The notes under the pieces: model-generated
Told to the model about the DNA's origin: nothing
Seen by the model: only the letters and a program-made list of their open reading frames with translations
The model's database searches: none
Assembly: GCA_036898135.1 (NCBI GenBank)
Contig: CM072522.1
Coordinates: 10,528,686-10,592,685, forward strand
Source of the DNA: Oncomelania hupensis
Lineage: Eukaryota > Mollusca > Gastropoda > Littorinimorpha > Pomatiopsidae
Length of the DNA stretch: 64,000 nt
Reading direction: 5' to 3'
Shown: positions 19,614-30,440 of the stretch, piece by piece
Layout of the letters: each line of letters starts with the position of its first letter
Numbering within the stretch: position 1 is the first letter of the stretch
Program-made: the position numbers and the translations under genes

Positions 19614-20205
19614 GTAGGTTGATGAGGATGATATTGGAGGTTTGTGTTGCGATGAGGATATTGTATGTCTGTGTTGCAATGATGATATTGTAGGGTTACG
19701 TTACGATGACGATATTGTCGGTTTACGTTGCGATGATGATATTGTAGGTTTAGGTTGCTATGATGATATTGTAGGTCTGTGTTGCTATGGATGATATTGT
19801 AGGTCTGTGTTGCTATGATGATATGGTGGGTCTGTGTTGCTATGATGATATGGTGGGTCTGTGTTGCTATGATGATATTGTAGGTCTGTGTTGTTATGAT
19901 GATATTGTAGGTCTGTGTTGCTATGATGATATTGTAGGTCTGTGTTGCTATGGATGATATTGTAGGTCTGTGTTGCTATGATGATATGGTGGATCTGTTT
20001 TGCTATGATGATATGGTGGGTCTGTGTTGCTATGATGATATTGTGGGTCTGTGTTGCTATGATGATATGGTGGGTCTGTGTTGCTATGATGATATGGTGG
20101 GTCTGTGTTGCTATGATGATATGGTGGGTCTGTGTTGCTATGATGATATGGTGGGTCTGTGATGCTATGATAATATTGTAGGTCTGTGTTGCTATGGCAT
20201 TTTTG
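19614..20205 (+). repeat. 27-bp minisatellite starting at the splice donor of exon 4
   Basis: About 21 tandem units of roughly GTAGGTCTGTGTTGCTATGATGATATT, written here as GTAGGTCTGTGTTGC then TATGATGATATT, with GTGGGT variants. The first unit overlaps the donor GTAGGT of exon 4. Later units are the most uniform. Reading frames of the VGLCCYDDM type are artefacts. Confidence 0.9.
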
Positions 20206-20766
20206 TGTTATTGCTTATTATTTGTTAGCGTTGGTGTTATTGGTGGTGTTGGTGATGGTGGTAGTGGCGGTTGTACAAGGCAAACAACAAAGTTTGTGTA
20301 AAACACAGGTGAGGTAGTGATTGTCTGGCCTTAAAGAACTGGGACTGGGGTTAAAGGGGGTCTCACCTACAATTTTGAAGCAAATTTAGATGTAGTCACG
20401 TGTGGATACCTATCAGTGAAAGTAGTTTGATGGTCATGATGGCAGACAACCGGACTGTCTCCAAAATGCAGTTGGCGAGACCTGAATTAAGTGCCTGCGC
20501 ATTGAAACACTAAATCGGAAGTCAAACAGCAAAACGAGCGTTCCTGTTTGTGACATGGAGAAAGAAATCCAGATGGGTCGGATATGTAATGTCTCTGGAT
20601 GTGGAATGTCATCCAGTCACAAGATAATGCTTTTAGCATGCACTAACAGCTATTGCAAAAGCATTTGGAACCATTTTTTATCAAGAACACAAGTGATTTT
20701 CAGGGTTTGTATCATAAGAGTCGATTCTCATATTTTTTCGTAGCATTTTCAATCGCCGGAATCATG
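20206..20766. other. Intronic stretch without recognised features
   Basis: Part of the long intron between exons 4 and 5. No gene, RNA or known repeat is evident here. Confidence 0.4.
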
Positions 20767-21008
20767 AACTTTGCTTACCCCTGTTGGGGTGCCGTGGGTT
20801 TCAGTATAAATAGTATCCCCACTTTCTGGAAATTTAGTGCTTTAAATTCCCACTGTTGCTGTCTTTCTCATTTGCTCTTTCTCATTCCTGCTCTGTTCTA
20901 TCAATCTGCTATACTATCGTCTTCTTCGCTAGCCCAGTCTCCTACCTTTTTTCTTGAAAACTCTTCCGGGACAAGACTCCTTATTTGTGTATGAGGTCTG
21001 TTGGATCA
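20767..21008 (+). mobile_element. TATA-containing dispersed retroelement, 5' part, split by the LINE
   Basis: The start ggggtgccgtgggtttcagt is followed by TATAAATAG and matches the full copy at 60695-61258. The element breaks at ggatca (21008) and resumes at 25541 with tcagcttggg, beyond the inserted LINE. Confidence 0.85.
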
Positions 21009-21131
21009 GTAGTAGTAGTAGTAGTAGTAGTAGTGTGAGGACAAAATAGGCCGTGAGGCCTTTGCGAATGTCCCTTCTTTGACAGTATAATTACTGTTAT
21101 GGGTCTGTTATGCATGCAATTTTCCTACAAA

Positions 21132-24120
21132 TCATTCATCATAGCAATAGAAAATCTCTTTAGATTTTGGTAATTCATCCAACTGATTTTTGAAAGAATT
21201 TATGTTAGGTGCTTGCTTTAATGTAACTGGTAAATCGTTCCAAAAGGTAACAACTCTGTTAGAAAAACAAAACTTCCGCAGGTTAGTATTGCAATGTTGT
21301 ACAAAGATTTTTCCCTCAGAGTTTCGGGTTCTGTCACAAGATGGTGCAGCAAAAAAGTCACTCCAATTTAGGTCATCAATGCCATTATAAATTTTATAAA
21401 CTTGGATTAAGTCTCCACGTATTCTACGACCACGTAAGGAGTGAAGTCCAAAGTAACTAAGTCTATCCGAGTAAGTCATATTTTTACATTCTTTAACTAG
21501 TTTTGATGCACGTCTCTGTACCCTTTCAATTGCAACTGATTGTCTCTTTAAACATGGATACCATACAGTGTTTGCATATTCCAAATGTGGTCTTACTAGT
21601 GATTTATACAGTTTACTAAAAATATCCTTATCCAAATAATCAAAAACTCTTTTAATTACTCCAACCATTTTGTTGGCCTTATTAATACAATTCTGAATAT
21701 GAGGGTCGAAAGATAAAAATTTATCAAATACAACACCCAAGTCTCTTTCCTCCTCACAAGATGCCACCTTCTTAATATCCCCATTAACTTTCATCATGTA
21801 ATCATGTTCAGGATTGTTCCTTCCAGCATGCAAAACCTTACATTTTTCTACATTAAAATGCAAATCCCATGTTTCAGACCACTCCTGCAAGTGATCTAAA
21901 TCACCCTGCAACACGTCTTTTTTGCTTGATTCATTGTAGATTTTTGTATCATCTGCGAACACTTTGCACATGCTACTAACACAATCTGGCAAGTCATTTA
22001 TAAAAATAGTAAATAATATAGGTCCTAGAATGCTTCCCTGAGGTATACCACTCAGCACCTTTATTTTGTCTGATATTGCACTTCCAACCTTCACCACCTG
22101 CTCTCTTTCATATAAAAAATTCCTTATCCAGTTAGAAATATTTCCACATACACCATAGGCCTCTATCTTCTGAAGAAGTCTTTCATGTGGAACAGTGTCA
22201 AATGCTTTTCTAAAGTCTAAGTATATGATGTCAACCGTTTTTTTGTTGTCAAGTAAGGACGTTATATCATCCATAACCTGTAATAATTGGGTAACACATG
22301 ATCGTTTCTTTCTGAAACCATGTTGACACTCAGTGTAAAGATTATTTACAGTAAAATGATTAACGATCGCATCTCGGACTATAGACTCTAATACTTTACA
22401 AACAATACTTGTTAAACTTACTGGTCGGTAATTTCCTGCATCTGACCTAGAACCTTTTTTTAAAAATAGCACTTACCTCTGCAGATCGCCAGTCTCGTGG
22501 TATAGTACCCGATTTAAGGGAAAACGTGAGCAAATTGCAAAGTGGTTCTGCCAACTCATTACACAATTCTTGTAAAACTCTGGGAGGGATGCAATCTGGG
22601 CCTTGAGCTTTGGAAGGATTTAATTCTTCTAATTTTTTCTTTACAATATCAGGAGTTATTACAATATCATTTATAGTGCACCCCTTTGATTTTGAACCTC
22701 TGTTAAGCAAGGGAACACTATTCAAATTTTCCTCCACAAATACACTTGAGAAAAATTTGTTCAGAGTTTCTGCCTTCTCATGATCTGTGACAGCAAGGGT
22801 GCCATCTTCTTTTTTAAGTGCATTTATTCCAGAATTATGTTTAGTTTGATCCTGTACATACTTCCAAAATATTTTAGGGTTTGTTTTACATTTATCTGCA
22901 ATATTTGCTTCATGAGATTTTTTATTACGTTTTATTAATTTATTGCAGTTGTTTCGTACAGTAATATATCTTTGATAATCTCTACCTTCTTTAGTTTGAA
23001 GATATCTTTTATATAACTTATGCTTCTTCTTAATTATTCTTAAAGTACTCTTATTCATCCAAGATGGTGTAGTTCTTTTATGTGATTTACTCTTCACCTT
23101 TGGGATATGCAGCTCCATACCTTTCAATATTGAAGACTTGATTAATGCCCAGTATTTTTCCACTCCACATTTTTCCGGCTCAATGGTTGTAAAGTCTATG
23201 TTTGCAATATATTTTCTCAGGCAATCATAACTTCCCTTTCCAAGGTTAAAAGAATATTTATTACTCTGCATGACCTTTACCTTAGGGACGTACAGCTGAA
23301 AAAGTAAAACATCATGGTCACTCTTACCAATGGGGTCCAAGTGCTGGATATCTGAAATTAACAACTCATCATTTACTAAAATTAGATCATCTAGTGTTGA
23401 CCTCTGACCTTGTCTATGTCTTGTTGGATTTTTAACCATCTGCATCAAAAAAGCATCCCTTATGCATTCAACAATTAGATTATTTTTCTCACCTGTCCAG
23501 GAGCCATCCCATCCCGCACATGGAAAATTAAAATCTCCGAAAATGCAAATTTTGTCAAATTTTTGTAAATCCTCAGATCGCAAAAGGTTAAATAATAAAT
23601 CTGTGTTATCGGCTGTAGAGCTGGGACTTCTATAAATACAACCAACAAGAATTTTTTCACCATCGGCACTCGTGAAATAACACCACAAGCTCTCTTCAAA
23701 CTTATTATTATTCAATGATTCACATTCTTGAGCATTTAGTTTTTTGTTGAAGTAAAGGGCAACTCCTCTCTTATGGTCTTTGTTAAGAAAGACATCATAA
23801 TTTGGTAATGCATACTCTGAATCTAATGGAATATAGATCTGATTTTTGGCTTTTATTTCAGTAAGACCAATGATGTCAGGTTTAGTTTCATCAATCCTTG
23901 TTAAAATTTCACTCTTTTTATTTAACAGATAATCAACATTACTGTAAATGACAGTGCAAAAGTTAGAATCGGTTGGCGAAGGAGAACAATATGACGAGCA
24001 AAAAGAAGAATGACAAGATAACGAAGGGTCTGAAGCTGACCGAGATGAATATTTAATATCATTTTGAAAATATATACACTTATTTACAGATTTGGGTTCT
24101 TTATGTGCGCTGTCAGACTG
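21132..24120 (-). pseudogene. LINE ORF2: endonuclease and reverse transcriptase, one frameshift
   Basis: The frame opens right after the ORF1 stop at 24121. The N-terminal apurinic-like endonuclease has IIGLTEIKAKNQ, GDFNFP and SDHD motifs. The frame breaks at a 7-T run (22455-22461), where one base too many turns IFKKGS into IFKKRF-stop. The second part (22472-21132) carries the RT motifs YLDFRKAFD, SGIPQGSILGP and FADD, then the CR1-type C-terminus with RVVTFWNDLP. Total length is about 996 codons, close to an intact CR1-group ORF2. There is no ATG for at least the first 130 codons. Confidence 0.85.
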
Positions 24121-24981
24121 TCAATTGTCTGCCCCTGCTGGAACAGCAGAGGCATCCTGGTGTGCTACAGTAGCACCAACAGGCCTGAGTTTCCTGGTGA
24201 CAATTTTCATTGCTCTGTAATCTATCATCAAGTTTTCCTCCCCTCCCTGTACCCTCTCTCTCATCTCCTCCCTCAGTTCTCTGATTCTTTCTCTTTCCTT
24301 GGGGGTACTATCATTGTTGATGTAGATGCGTTTATTTGAGGGTTTGTTTTTATTCAAATCAAAAATACCCTTCAAGATCTTCCTCTTTGTATCCTCTGTC
24401 CTCACCTCCAGTCTCAACAATCTTGGTCTGACATTTTGTCCTATTTTGAAGGTCCCCAGCCTGACTGGACTATCTATTTCATCCGCATCCACATCTGGCA
24501 TCTTTCTCGCCAACTCTCTCACCCTGTTTCTGTCATCCCTCATCCTCTCCTCCGCTGTCTCTCTGTCACTCTCACTCAGATTTACCACAATTATATTCAA
24601 CTTTCTCTTTTCCCTCTCTTCTGCTTCATGCATATACTCCTTCACTTTTTGTTCAATGGTCTCATCAATCTTTTTGTCAACATTTTCTGTTCTATGTGCA
24701 CTTTCCAAATGTTCCAGTCTATCAGTCATAGTTTTTAGTAGCTGAAAGATTCCATCCAGCTTGGCTTCAATCTGAGACTTCGCAATTATCTCTTTATCTC
24801 TGCAAGGCTCGCAAGTCCACTGAAGTAGATTTGAACCCCTGCAAGCATTGTACTGTGCTGTGGTCAGACCGCAGCACGACTTGTGGCTAAATTCTTTGCA
24901 CAAAAAGCACTGGATGCTAGCCTCTCCTTGACTATCATCAATGGCATTTTCACATGACAGACACAACCAGGGCGCTTGCAT
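24121..24981 (-). CDS. LINE ORF1: PHD-type zinc finger and coiled coil
   Basis: 286 residues. Cys7-Cys10, Cys25-Cys28, His33-Cys36 and Cys57-Cys60 form a C4HC3 PHD-like pattern. A charged helical region (about residues 70-130) suggests a coiled coil. The middle part with KLNIIVVNLSES and RLGTF resembles the RRM-like fold of CR1/L2 ORF1 proteins. It should bind LINE RNA in ribonucleoprotein particles. The stop is TGA, and the next codon is CAG in the ORF2 frame. Confidence 0.8.
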   Translation of the reverse strand: MQAPWLCLSCENAIDDSQGEASIQCFLCKEFSHKSCCGLTTAQYNACRGSNLLQWTCEPCRDKEIIAKSQIEAKLDGIFQLLKTMTDRLEHLESAHRTENVDKKIDETIEQKVKEYMHEAEEREKRKLNIIVVNLSESDRETAEERMRDDRNRVRELARKMPDVDADEIDSPVRLGTFKIGQNVRPRLLRLEVRTEDTKRKILKGIFDLNKNKPSNKRIYINNDSTPKERERIRELREEMRERVQGGEENLMIDYRAMKIVTRKLRPVGATVAHQDASAVPAGADN

Positions 24982-25514
24982 GCTTTTTTGCTTTTTGCTT
25001 TGACCTTGTTATTGCCGTTTGTTGAACCTTTTCTGTCATGTTGTGACATCGTGACCTTTCGTGTGCCTGTGGTTGTATTATGAGCAGTTGGTTTTTAACA
25101 AAACTAAGTCTGGCGATCTTGAAACTTGAAAACATGCACTAAACATGCAAAATATACAAAATGTTGTCCACTTACCTTCAAGTGGTTATGTTAGTCAGTG
25201 AAACGGTCTAAACCAATATTATAGTGAAACAAGTGCAAAAGCCTGAAACTGAAACTGAAGTGAAAGATCGAAAAACAATGCACAGTCACAGTGAGTGAGT
25301 GAGTCGGCGAACTGAAAGGTGTGAGCGATCTCCAAAAACTTCCAAAAACCAGTCGGACGATGATAATAATCAATAATATTCCTGTAGAAATGTATTCTCC
25401 AGAAAACAAATAGCTCAATCCAGCTATTCTAACACAACTTCAACTCTAGATAGCTGCTACAAAACCAAAAAACTTAACACCAAAACTTCTCATTTCACAA
25501 AAAAGCAGCCATCA

Positions 25515-25526
25515 TGCGCATGCGCA
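25515..25526 (-). promoter_or_regulatory. NRF-1-like palindrome at the LINE 5' end
   Basis: TGCGCATGCGCA fits the NRF-1 consensus YGCGCAYGCGCR and lies about 15-25 bp inside the 5' end of the LINE. That is where an internal promoter would be expected. Function is inferred. Confidence 0.45.
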
Positions 25527-25540
25527 GACCCATCTCAGTT

Positions 25541-25890
25541 TCAGCTTGGGAATATTGGACGCTTTCTGCCAGGTGGTCACTAGGGCTTCCTATGATGTTA
25601 TTATTTAGCAATGTAGGCATTTTATATGTATGTGTTTTGTTGATAATTTATAATGATGTTTGTATTCTATTTTGTTTTTGTAAACGGGGGTTCGATAAGT
25701 TGGGGTGAAGCCTCAGCCGTCCCCTGCGTGGGATGTCTTTATTGTAAAGTGACTGGCTGGTGGAGAGTATTCAGTTTGACCACTAGGGTTGTTTCAGCAG
25801 ATCTTTTATGCGGATCAGGGGTTGTCCGGTCCTGATTTGGCTCGGAAGAGTCCGCTGGACCTAAAACAATAATCATGTAATGTAATGTAA
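25541..25890 (+). mobile_element. TATA-containing dispersed retroelement, 3' part
   Basis: Continues from 21008 with tcagcttgggaatattgg and ends in the family 3' end gagtccgctggacctaaaac, followed by ATGTA/TGTAA repeats. Without the LINE the element would be about 590 bp. Confidence 0.85.
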
Positions 25891-25898
25891 TGTAACCT

Positions 25899-26312
25899 AC
25901 CTTTTTTTCTTGACTCTTCCGGGACAAGACTCCTTATTTGTGTATGAGGTCTGTTTGATCAGCTTGGAAATATTGGACGCTTTCTGCCAGGTGGTCACTA
26001 GGGCTTCCTATGATGTTATTATTGAGCAATGTAGGCATTTTATCATGTATGTGTTTTGTTGATAATTTATAATGATGCTTGTATTCTATTTTGTTTTTGT
26101 AAACGAGGGTTCGATAAATTAGAGTACAGCCTCAGCGTCCCCTGCGTGGGATGTTTTATTGTAAAGTGACTGGCTGGTGGAGAGCTTTCAGTTTTACCAC
26201 TAGGGTTGTTTCAGCATATCTTTTATGCGGATCAGGGGTTGTCTGGTCCTGATTTGGCTCGGAAGAGTCCGCTGGACCTAAAGCAATAATCATGTAATGT
26301 AATGTAATGAAC
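25899..26312 (+). mobile_element. Second, 5'-truncated copy of the TATA-containing retroelement
   Basis: Starts at cctacctttttttcttgact, an internal position of the full copy, and ends at the same 3' end plus (ATGTA)n. It abuts the preceding copy nearly head to tail. Confidence 0.85.
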
Positions 26313-26720
26313 TTTGCTTAGGGTAAACGCAGGCCCAAGTGCAGTTCAAAAGGCAAGGGGTCCATGTTTAGACAATAGTGTGGGTATACACTTCAACTCA
26401 CAAAAGCTATTTCTGATGAGTCAGGATCCATTAATGGTGGTTTTGTTGCTACTGATGGTGTTGTGGGTGGTGTTTTTGTTATATATATGTATGTGCCAAA
26501 TGTTTTCATCCTGCTCAGGCACTATCACTTTTAGCCGAGGAATTTTACCGTCGCAGCAAGCGTACCAGCAATTATCATGACGCAACAACGAACAGCAATA
26601 TACTAAATGGGAGAGTGACATTATTTATCAACATGCCTGACTGTCATGTCTTGGCACGCAGAGTGACACATCGTTTCTTTTATGTGTATGTATTTATTTA
26701 GTCGGTCTTACGTAGAGCTT
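26313..26720. other. Intronic stretch without recognised features
   Basis: Contains short GTT/GGT-rich sequence. No gene or known repeat is identified. Confidence 0.4.
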
Positions 26721-26788
26721 CTGGTCCTGATTTGGCTCGGAAGAGTCCGCTGGACCTAAAGCAATAATCGTGTCATGTAATGTAACGT
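26721..26788 (+). mobile_element. 3'-end-only copy of the TATA-containing retroelement
   Basis: Only ggtcctgatttggctcggaa, gagtccgctggacctaaagc and an imperfect ATGTA tail remain. A severe 5' truncation with an intact 3' end points to reverse-transcription-based spread. Confidence 0.75.
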
Positions 26789-27190
26789 AGCGCTTTTCCA
26801 GCTCAAAAGCTGCTCAGGGTGTGGGCCGTAGAGAGCTCTGAACATTATTCTTGGTCTCGACAGAGTAATTTTATTTATATATAGCACTTTTCTAGCTCAA
26901 GAGCTGCTCAAGGTGCTGGCCGATGCAGGATCTCACTCAAGCCACCAGTGCACCTGCTTGCGGCCTTAGGCGCATCGTTTGATGGCCTGACAACTGCATG
27001 AGCACAAACCTGGGCACAGCGGCTCAAGCAAAGCTTTTCAGATTTTTAGGTTAGGTCAGCCAGGCTAGCTATAAATAGCTTCGCCGGTGCTTTCTTTCAC
27101 TGGAAGGAGGGGTGCAGGCAAGCTATAAATAGCCCGCAGCATGGAATGTGTGCATGTACAGACTAGGCCTGGGTTTATAACTCTCTTTCG
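26789..27190 (-). mobile_element. tRNA-SINE (family A) fragments
   Basis: Two inverted tail pieces (cgcttttccagctc...gctgctcagg at 26789; atagcacttttctagctcaa at 26880) begin the block. Mid-body words follow (gcctgacaactg, tgtgcatgtacagactagg), truncated before the tRNA head. Confidence 0.6.
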
Positions 27191-27302
27191 ACAGATTAAA
27201 GGGTGCTTGCCTGTGTGTCAAGGTTATCTTTGTTTTTTTGGTCCAGGCCGTCAACCAGCTTTGAACCACTGTCTGCATTGTTATTGCTTATCATCCAGCG
27301 CT

Positions 27303-27303
<1 letters not shown>

Positions 27304-27351
<48 letters not shown>

Positions 27352-27352
27352 A
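27304..27352. repeat. (GAT)n microsatellite
   Basis: About 16 GAT triplets. Confidence 0.95.
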
Positions 27353-27686
27353 GTAGTGCAGTTCTCCACAAAAAACCCAGTTAATTCTCTTTTACCAACA
27401 ACAACAGCCATAAGGAAAAATTGCTTCAGTTGTTTTGCGATCACTTAGGATGCTCTGAACCAACCTCGCCACCCAGTGTCCACAGTAAGACATTGAGGTT
27501 GGCAAGGGATTGACGAACAGTTTGTGTAGAACACAAGTGATAAAGGTATCTCGCTTAAAAAGATGGGAACAGAGTTTATTGGTAGCCTCTTGGATGGACT
27601 CCAGTTGTAGCCAAACCTTTGGTCTCCCTTGGTCAACTCGCCGGCAGTCACTTTCTAAAATGTAGCAGGGAATTCTTGCTGTGCAG

Positions 27687-27855
27687 GTTCTTGGCAAGGC
27701 CAACAGCCTGAAGCGGCACAAGCAGAGCCACCTGGCTGACAAAGGCCACGCGTGTCCACAGTGTTCCAAGTCCTTCATCACACCTTGGCATGTCCAGCGA
27801 CACATGCTGAAACACACTGGGCACAAGCCGCACCTCTGTGAACTGTGTGGCAAAG
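27687..27855 (+). CDS. C2H2 zinc-finger gene, exon 5 (finger 1 end, finger 2, finger 3 start)
   Basis: The acceptor cttgctgtgcag precedes 27687 and the donor GCAAAG|GTAAGC ends it in phase 1. It supplies the His pair of finger 1 (LKRHKQSH), all of finger 2 (HACPQCSKSF...VQRHMLKH) and the Cys pair of finger 3 (HLCELCGK). Linker TGHKP is close to the canonical TGEKP. Splitting fingers between exons is visible at both ends, and both joins give perfect C-x2-C-x12-H-x3-H spacing. Confidence 0.85.
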
Positions 27856-27879
27856 GTAAGCGCGGTCTCATAATATTAA

Positions 27880-28546
27880 CTCTTTGACTGCCAATCGACG
27901 ATATATCATCGATCTGAGCCGCCATGTTTGTGCCAATTGACGATATATCATCGATTTCAGTATTCCGTTTTGTTCCGGTTTTTTGCGCAGTCCAATCCAA
28001 GTTTTATTTTAACCAAAGAGAGATAACTCTTTCTACTTTCGTTCTCGATCGACATGCGCGTGGTTTCTTCAAATTGATTCGTTTTTAGAGTGTTTTTTGT
28101 GCATTTTACTAAGCATTGTGATGGGCACAATCGACAGTGTGTCAAACTCTGCTAATAATCAATATAATTTCAATTCAAACTGTAAAGTGTATTTTGATCC
28201 TAAATAAATTTTCTTTCTGGTGTGTGAAGCTGATTCAGTGATTGGAATTATTCCTCCAGATTTTTTTTATCACTGTGGTATGTAGAAATATTTTTATTTT
28301 ATTTTATCATTTCAAAAAGATCAACATGCTTTCAAAACACATATTTCAATAACATAATCAAATTAACATTTTTGTGGGTTTTTTTCTTATTCTTCACTCT
28401 TTTACCTTTAATTTGATATGAAATATGTCTATTTAACAACTATTATTGAAAGAACAGTAGCTTAAATGCCTAAGGTACTGAACTTTCTTTCCGGTGCCAG
28501 AGAAATGTCTGGCACAAACGTGGAAACATGCCTGGCAGGCAAAGAG
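27880..28546 (+). mobile_element. TTAA-flanked MITE, copy B, two palindromic units
   Basis: TTAA at 27876-27879 and 28547-28550 flanks ends CTCTTTGACTGCCA and its inverted partner. It starts 20 bp after the 5' splice site of zinc-finger exon 5. The two palindromes carry point changes (ATATATCATCGAT), and the rest matches copy A closely. Confidence 0.9.
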
Positions 28547-28589
28547 TTAATAATAAGAATGGATGCTATACGCGCCATATTCCTAATTA

Positions 28590-28700
28590 TCAGATTCAAA
28601 GCACGGCGACCTGTAACCAATATGCACACTCACATGTTACAGACATTCCTACATACACAACAAACACACATTCATCACTCAAACATGTGGTGTAAAAGGC
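28590..28700. repeat. Dispersed repeat fragment (as at 2.2 kb)
   Basis: Shares cggcgacctgtaaccaat, cactcacatgttacagac and acaacaaacacac with 2190-2255. Confidence 0.55.
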
Positions 28701-28939
28701 TAGTCGCTATTAGGCCCCCAAAATAATATGTCTGTTTATCGTAGCATACAAACAAATTAGGGTCAGTATGTCAGCTTTTTTTTTTTTTTAAATTGTTAAA
28801 ACCTTTTCCACTTTGGAAGTGATTTTTTTTTTGGCTTTTTTCTCAATTTGTTCCCAGACAATCCCAAAAAACGTTTAGGGCCGGGCCCAAAAATTAGGGT
28901 CGGTCGGGATACCGTAAACAGCCTTTTTTTTTTTTGCCT

Positions 28940-29050
28940 TAGAAGATGGAAAGGAAATCAAATTTTATTTGTGTAATTTTAGACAGTCTGTATCCAGTAC
29001 CATTAAAAGGGGGGATGAAGGAAACTGCAGTACCTGAAGAAAACCCTATG
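28940..29050 (-). mobile_element. tRNA-type SINE (family B) 3' fragment
   Basis: Inverted words ttagaagatggaaaggaaatc, written here in part, and gtctgtatccagtaccatta correspond to the tail and body of the copy at 16325-16560. Confidence 0.55.
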
Positions 29051-29624
29051 CTGAACTGAAAAGTTGCTACCCAAGTCACTTACAAGGCCCCAATTCCAAG
29101 GCTTTGTTTACTTGTGGTGAAAACGGGTTTACCCTAACATTGACATTGTTATGACATTACACAATGATACAGTGGGCTTTCCTTGCCCAAACCAACCTCT
29201 AAACTTTGAATTTTCCATTTCCGTTCTGACAGGAGGAAGTGATTTCCCCTGTTTTGAATGGTACATCGATACCATAGCCTTTGAACCATGAGGCTTGAAC
29301 AATGTGTCTTGGGTGTCTGGGGTAGGTTAGGGTATTTGAACAACCTAAAACCAAAAACCTTACAGGCCATTTTGGGATACATGTTCCATCTCTTACCGGC
29401 TTTGGGAGATGCTATGTTTAGGTCCAGAACGTTGGCTGACTAGGCAACGGCTGTGGTAAGTAATAGGCACACAAAACTATGGAATTTCTTCATTTAAAAA
29501 CATAGTGATACTTTCGGAAAAGAGTTCTTTTGTTTGGTTGCAAGCTTTATTTTTTCCCGTGCAGCAGCACTCACTGTGAATGTTGAAAGGATCTGTGTAG
29601 GGGGAGTGGTCACAGTGGGCCACT

Positions 29625-29710
29625 TTAAGTTCCTCCCTTGCTGGAACTGAACCCGTGACCTTTGTGGACAGGAAACCGGCAACTAACCAACTGTGGCATC
29701 AGGCTTACTA
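29625..29710 (-). mobile_element. tRNA-like SINE head
   Basis: The minus strand reads gccacagttggttagttgcc and then ggtcacgggttcagttcc. The second is a good B box (GGTTCAGTTCC), and the first is an A-box-like stretch about 35-40 bp upstream. No cloverleaf with paired acceptor ends is seen, so this is a SINE head, not a tRNA gene. Confidence 0.5.
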
Positions 29711-29944
29711 TCCCTATGACTAAACAACAAGCCCTGATCACAACGCCTCAGAAATAACTTAGTGCTCTGCTGTAGCCTGTACATGCAGCACGGCAACACA
29801 TCATTGAAGCATATTAGCTCATTTGAGTAACAGTATGGGGTTTAAGCCTTTCAAAATTCAATTTAGTTCAGTTCAGCCAATCTTAATTACCCATCACAGG
29901 AACTACTTAAGAAAAAAAAATGCTGCTGATCAATCTTGAGTAAC

Positions 29945-30040
29945 ATTCCCTCAACAGTGTATTATTGTAGTAGTAGTACTAGTAATTTGGGGACGAAACA
30001 GACCGTATAGGTCTTTCGATATGTCCCTTCTCCTTTAAAC
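29945..30040 (-). mobile_element. CR1-like LINE 3' UTR fragment
   Basis: GTA triplets followed by ggacgaaacagaccgtatag and gtctttcgatatgtcccttc match the 3' tail of the LINE at 21009-21085 with substitutions. Only the tail is present. Confidence 0.6.
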
Positions 30041-30129
30041 GTTACATTGAGTCTGTATGCAATGTTGTACATTTTAATTTCCATTTTAGGCCATTTAGGC
30101 ATTTTTGGAGTAACGCTTCTCTTTTAATA

Positions 30130-30440
30130 TCCTATCCTATCCTATCCTATCCTGTCCCGTAACCCGGAGGTTGTAGGGGCACCACAGATGATCGTTTAAC
30201 CAGCATACTCCATCATTCTCTGTCCTCAGCAGCCCTGATGGCTTCGCTCAGTGTCAAACCAGTCCATTCTCGAATGTTGTCCTTTTGTCCTCCCACCTCT
30301 TTTTCGGTCTCCCTCTTCTTCTACCTCCTTGCACTGTGCCTTGCAGAATAGTCTTTGCAAGGCCTGATGATCTGGTGACGTGGCCATACCATTGGAGTTT
30401 CCGTTTCTTCACCACTGTGAGCAGGTCATCGTGTAAAGCA
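30130..30440 (-). mobile_element. Non-LTR retrotransposon 3' end, copy 3
   Basis: CCTAT repeats at 30130-30152 mark the tail. The frame to 30440 encodes KKRKLQWYGHVTRSSGLAKT and GGRRRGRPKKRWED. It has an 8-bp duplication near 30280 and is truncated at ~30440. Confidence 0.8.

Larger units (their letters stand above)
21009..25540 (-). mobile_element. Near-complete CR1-like LINE, 4.5 kb
   Basis: Minus-strand order: a 5' UTR of ~560 bp, ORF1 with a PHD-type finger, ORF2 with endonuclease and reverse transcriptase, a ~120-bp 3' UTR and a (TAC)n tail at 21009-21034. The insertion splits another retroelement, with TCA on both sides (21006-21008, 25541-25543), so the borders are clear. It sits in the intron between exons 4 and 5 of the zinc-finger gene, antisense to it. 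The only obvious coding defect is one extra base in an A7 run in ORF2. Confidence 0.9.
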
